Assembly: GCA_017432405.1 (NCBI GenBank)
Contig: JAFRJF010000105.1
Coordinates: 1-45,822 of the forward strand
DNA length: 45,822 nucleotides
Direction of reading: 5' to 3'
DNA from: Clostridia bacterium
Lineage (GTDB): Bacteria; Bacillota_A; Clostridia; Christensenellales; Aristaeellaceae
A program made the translations under genes and the position numbers. The notes under the pieces were generated by a model. That model saw nothing but the letters and a program-made list of their open reading frames with translations. It made no database searches and was not told the origin of the DNA. This document shows positions 45,619-45,822 of the stretch, piece after piece (position 1 is the stretch's first letter; every line of letters starts with the position of its first letter).

Positions 45619-45674
45619 TGATACTTACCTCGTTCTGTTTGAAGCGTTCTTTGTTCGTGTCTGTTCGATGGAGG

Positions 45675-45822
45675 AAATATGGATTTGTCGGGCTGACGCC
45701 AAGGCAATAGGGAATAGGGAATAGGCAATAGGAATGGCGGCTGCCGCGTACATATCGATACCGTTTGTGTCGTCCTAAAGGAATAACTGCGTGTCTCAGC
45801 AGCGAGATGAAGTTAGTTATTC
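45675..45822. mobile_element. MITE-like element, second copy (cut by window)
   Basis: Starts AAATATGGATTTGTCGGG at 45675 and runs off the window. From 45682 it matches 28018-28158 over 141 nt without gaps and with about 8 substitutions by eye, including the AATAGG heptads. Confidence 0.8.

Noticed and set aside
45619..45681. Possible LexA (SOS) site upstream of uvrA
   Set aside because: Several GAAC half-sites occur, but they are in direct orientation and no GAAC-n4-GTTC palindrome is present.

Overview
The window is about 46 kb of GC-rich chromosome from a Gram-positive anaerobe. I read it as a high-GC Clostridia member, perhaps near the Christensenellales/gut Firmicutes; this placement is inferred. 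Pointers are a Bacillus-type PurR, a RelQ-type alarmone synthetase, remnants of a SpoIIE-like phosphatase and RsbW-like kinase pair, a YunG protein, strong GGAGG ribosome sites, consensus sigma-A promoters, a tRNA without an encoded CCA, and a fermentative AdhE. The genes look chromosomal. No phage, plasmid, IS transposase or CRISPR array is visible.

Left part (1-8.6 kb): housekeeping genes. A lipoprotein (cut by the window edge) follows murC on the minus strand. purR, upp, ksgA, a HEPN-like/CBS protein and a small alarmone synthetase follow on the plus strand. From 6.16 to 8.6 kb lies a graveyard of joined fragments: a broken SpoIIE-type phosphatase, an ABC ATPase start fused to an RsbW-like kinase end, the tail of an amino-acid permease, and the tail of an SH3b protein. 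A tRNA-Ser(GGA) follows.

Middle part (8.9-23.9 kb): on the minus strand are an SPL-like radical SAM protein, a membrane zinc anti-sigma factor with its ECF sigma factor, a MATE exporter, a 963-residue primase-helicase-PLD nuclease of the TOTE type, and a LacI regulator. Divergent from these is an AraC regulator and an arabinoside operon: binding protein, two permeases and a GH127 beta-L-arabinofuranosidase. A YunG protein and a 70-residue conserved protein follow.

Right part (23.9-45.8 kb): a 2-oxoglutarate synthesis cluster (probable Re-citrate synthase, GntR/FCD regulator, aconitase, isocitrate dehydrogenase), then adhE with a phosphotransferase-like protein. Next is a second sugar operon: GntR regulator, binding protein, two permeases, split transketolase and cupin. 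It is followed by a small membrane protein, a second ECF sigma factor with a membrane partner carrying four His/Cys knuckles, and uvrA. Neither importer has its own ATPase gene, so both probably share an MsmX-type ATPase encoded elsewhere.

Repeats are the strongest non-gene signal. A roughly 323-bp element with terminal inverted repeats (28.0 kb, second copy at 45.7 kb) shares its ends with three solo hairpins at 33.3, 40.1 and 42.8 kb. A GGCGGCA-type REP-like palindrome occurs in clusters at 9.9 and 29.5 kb. A separate GGGACGGTTCT hairpin forms the end of the YunG gene. All functional claims rest on reading the sequence by eye; no searches were run.
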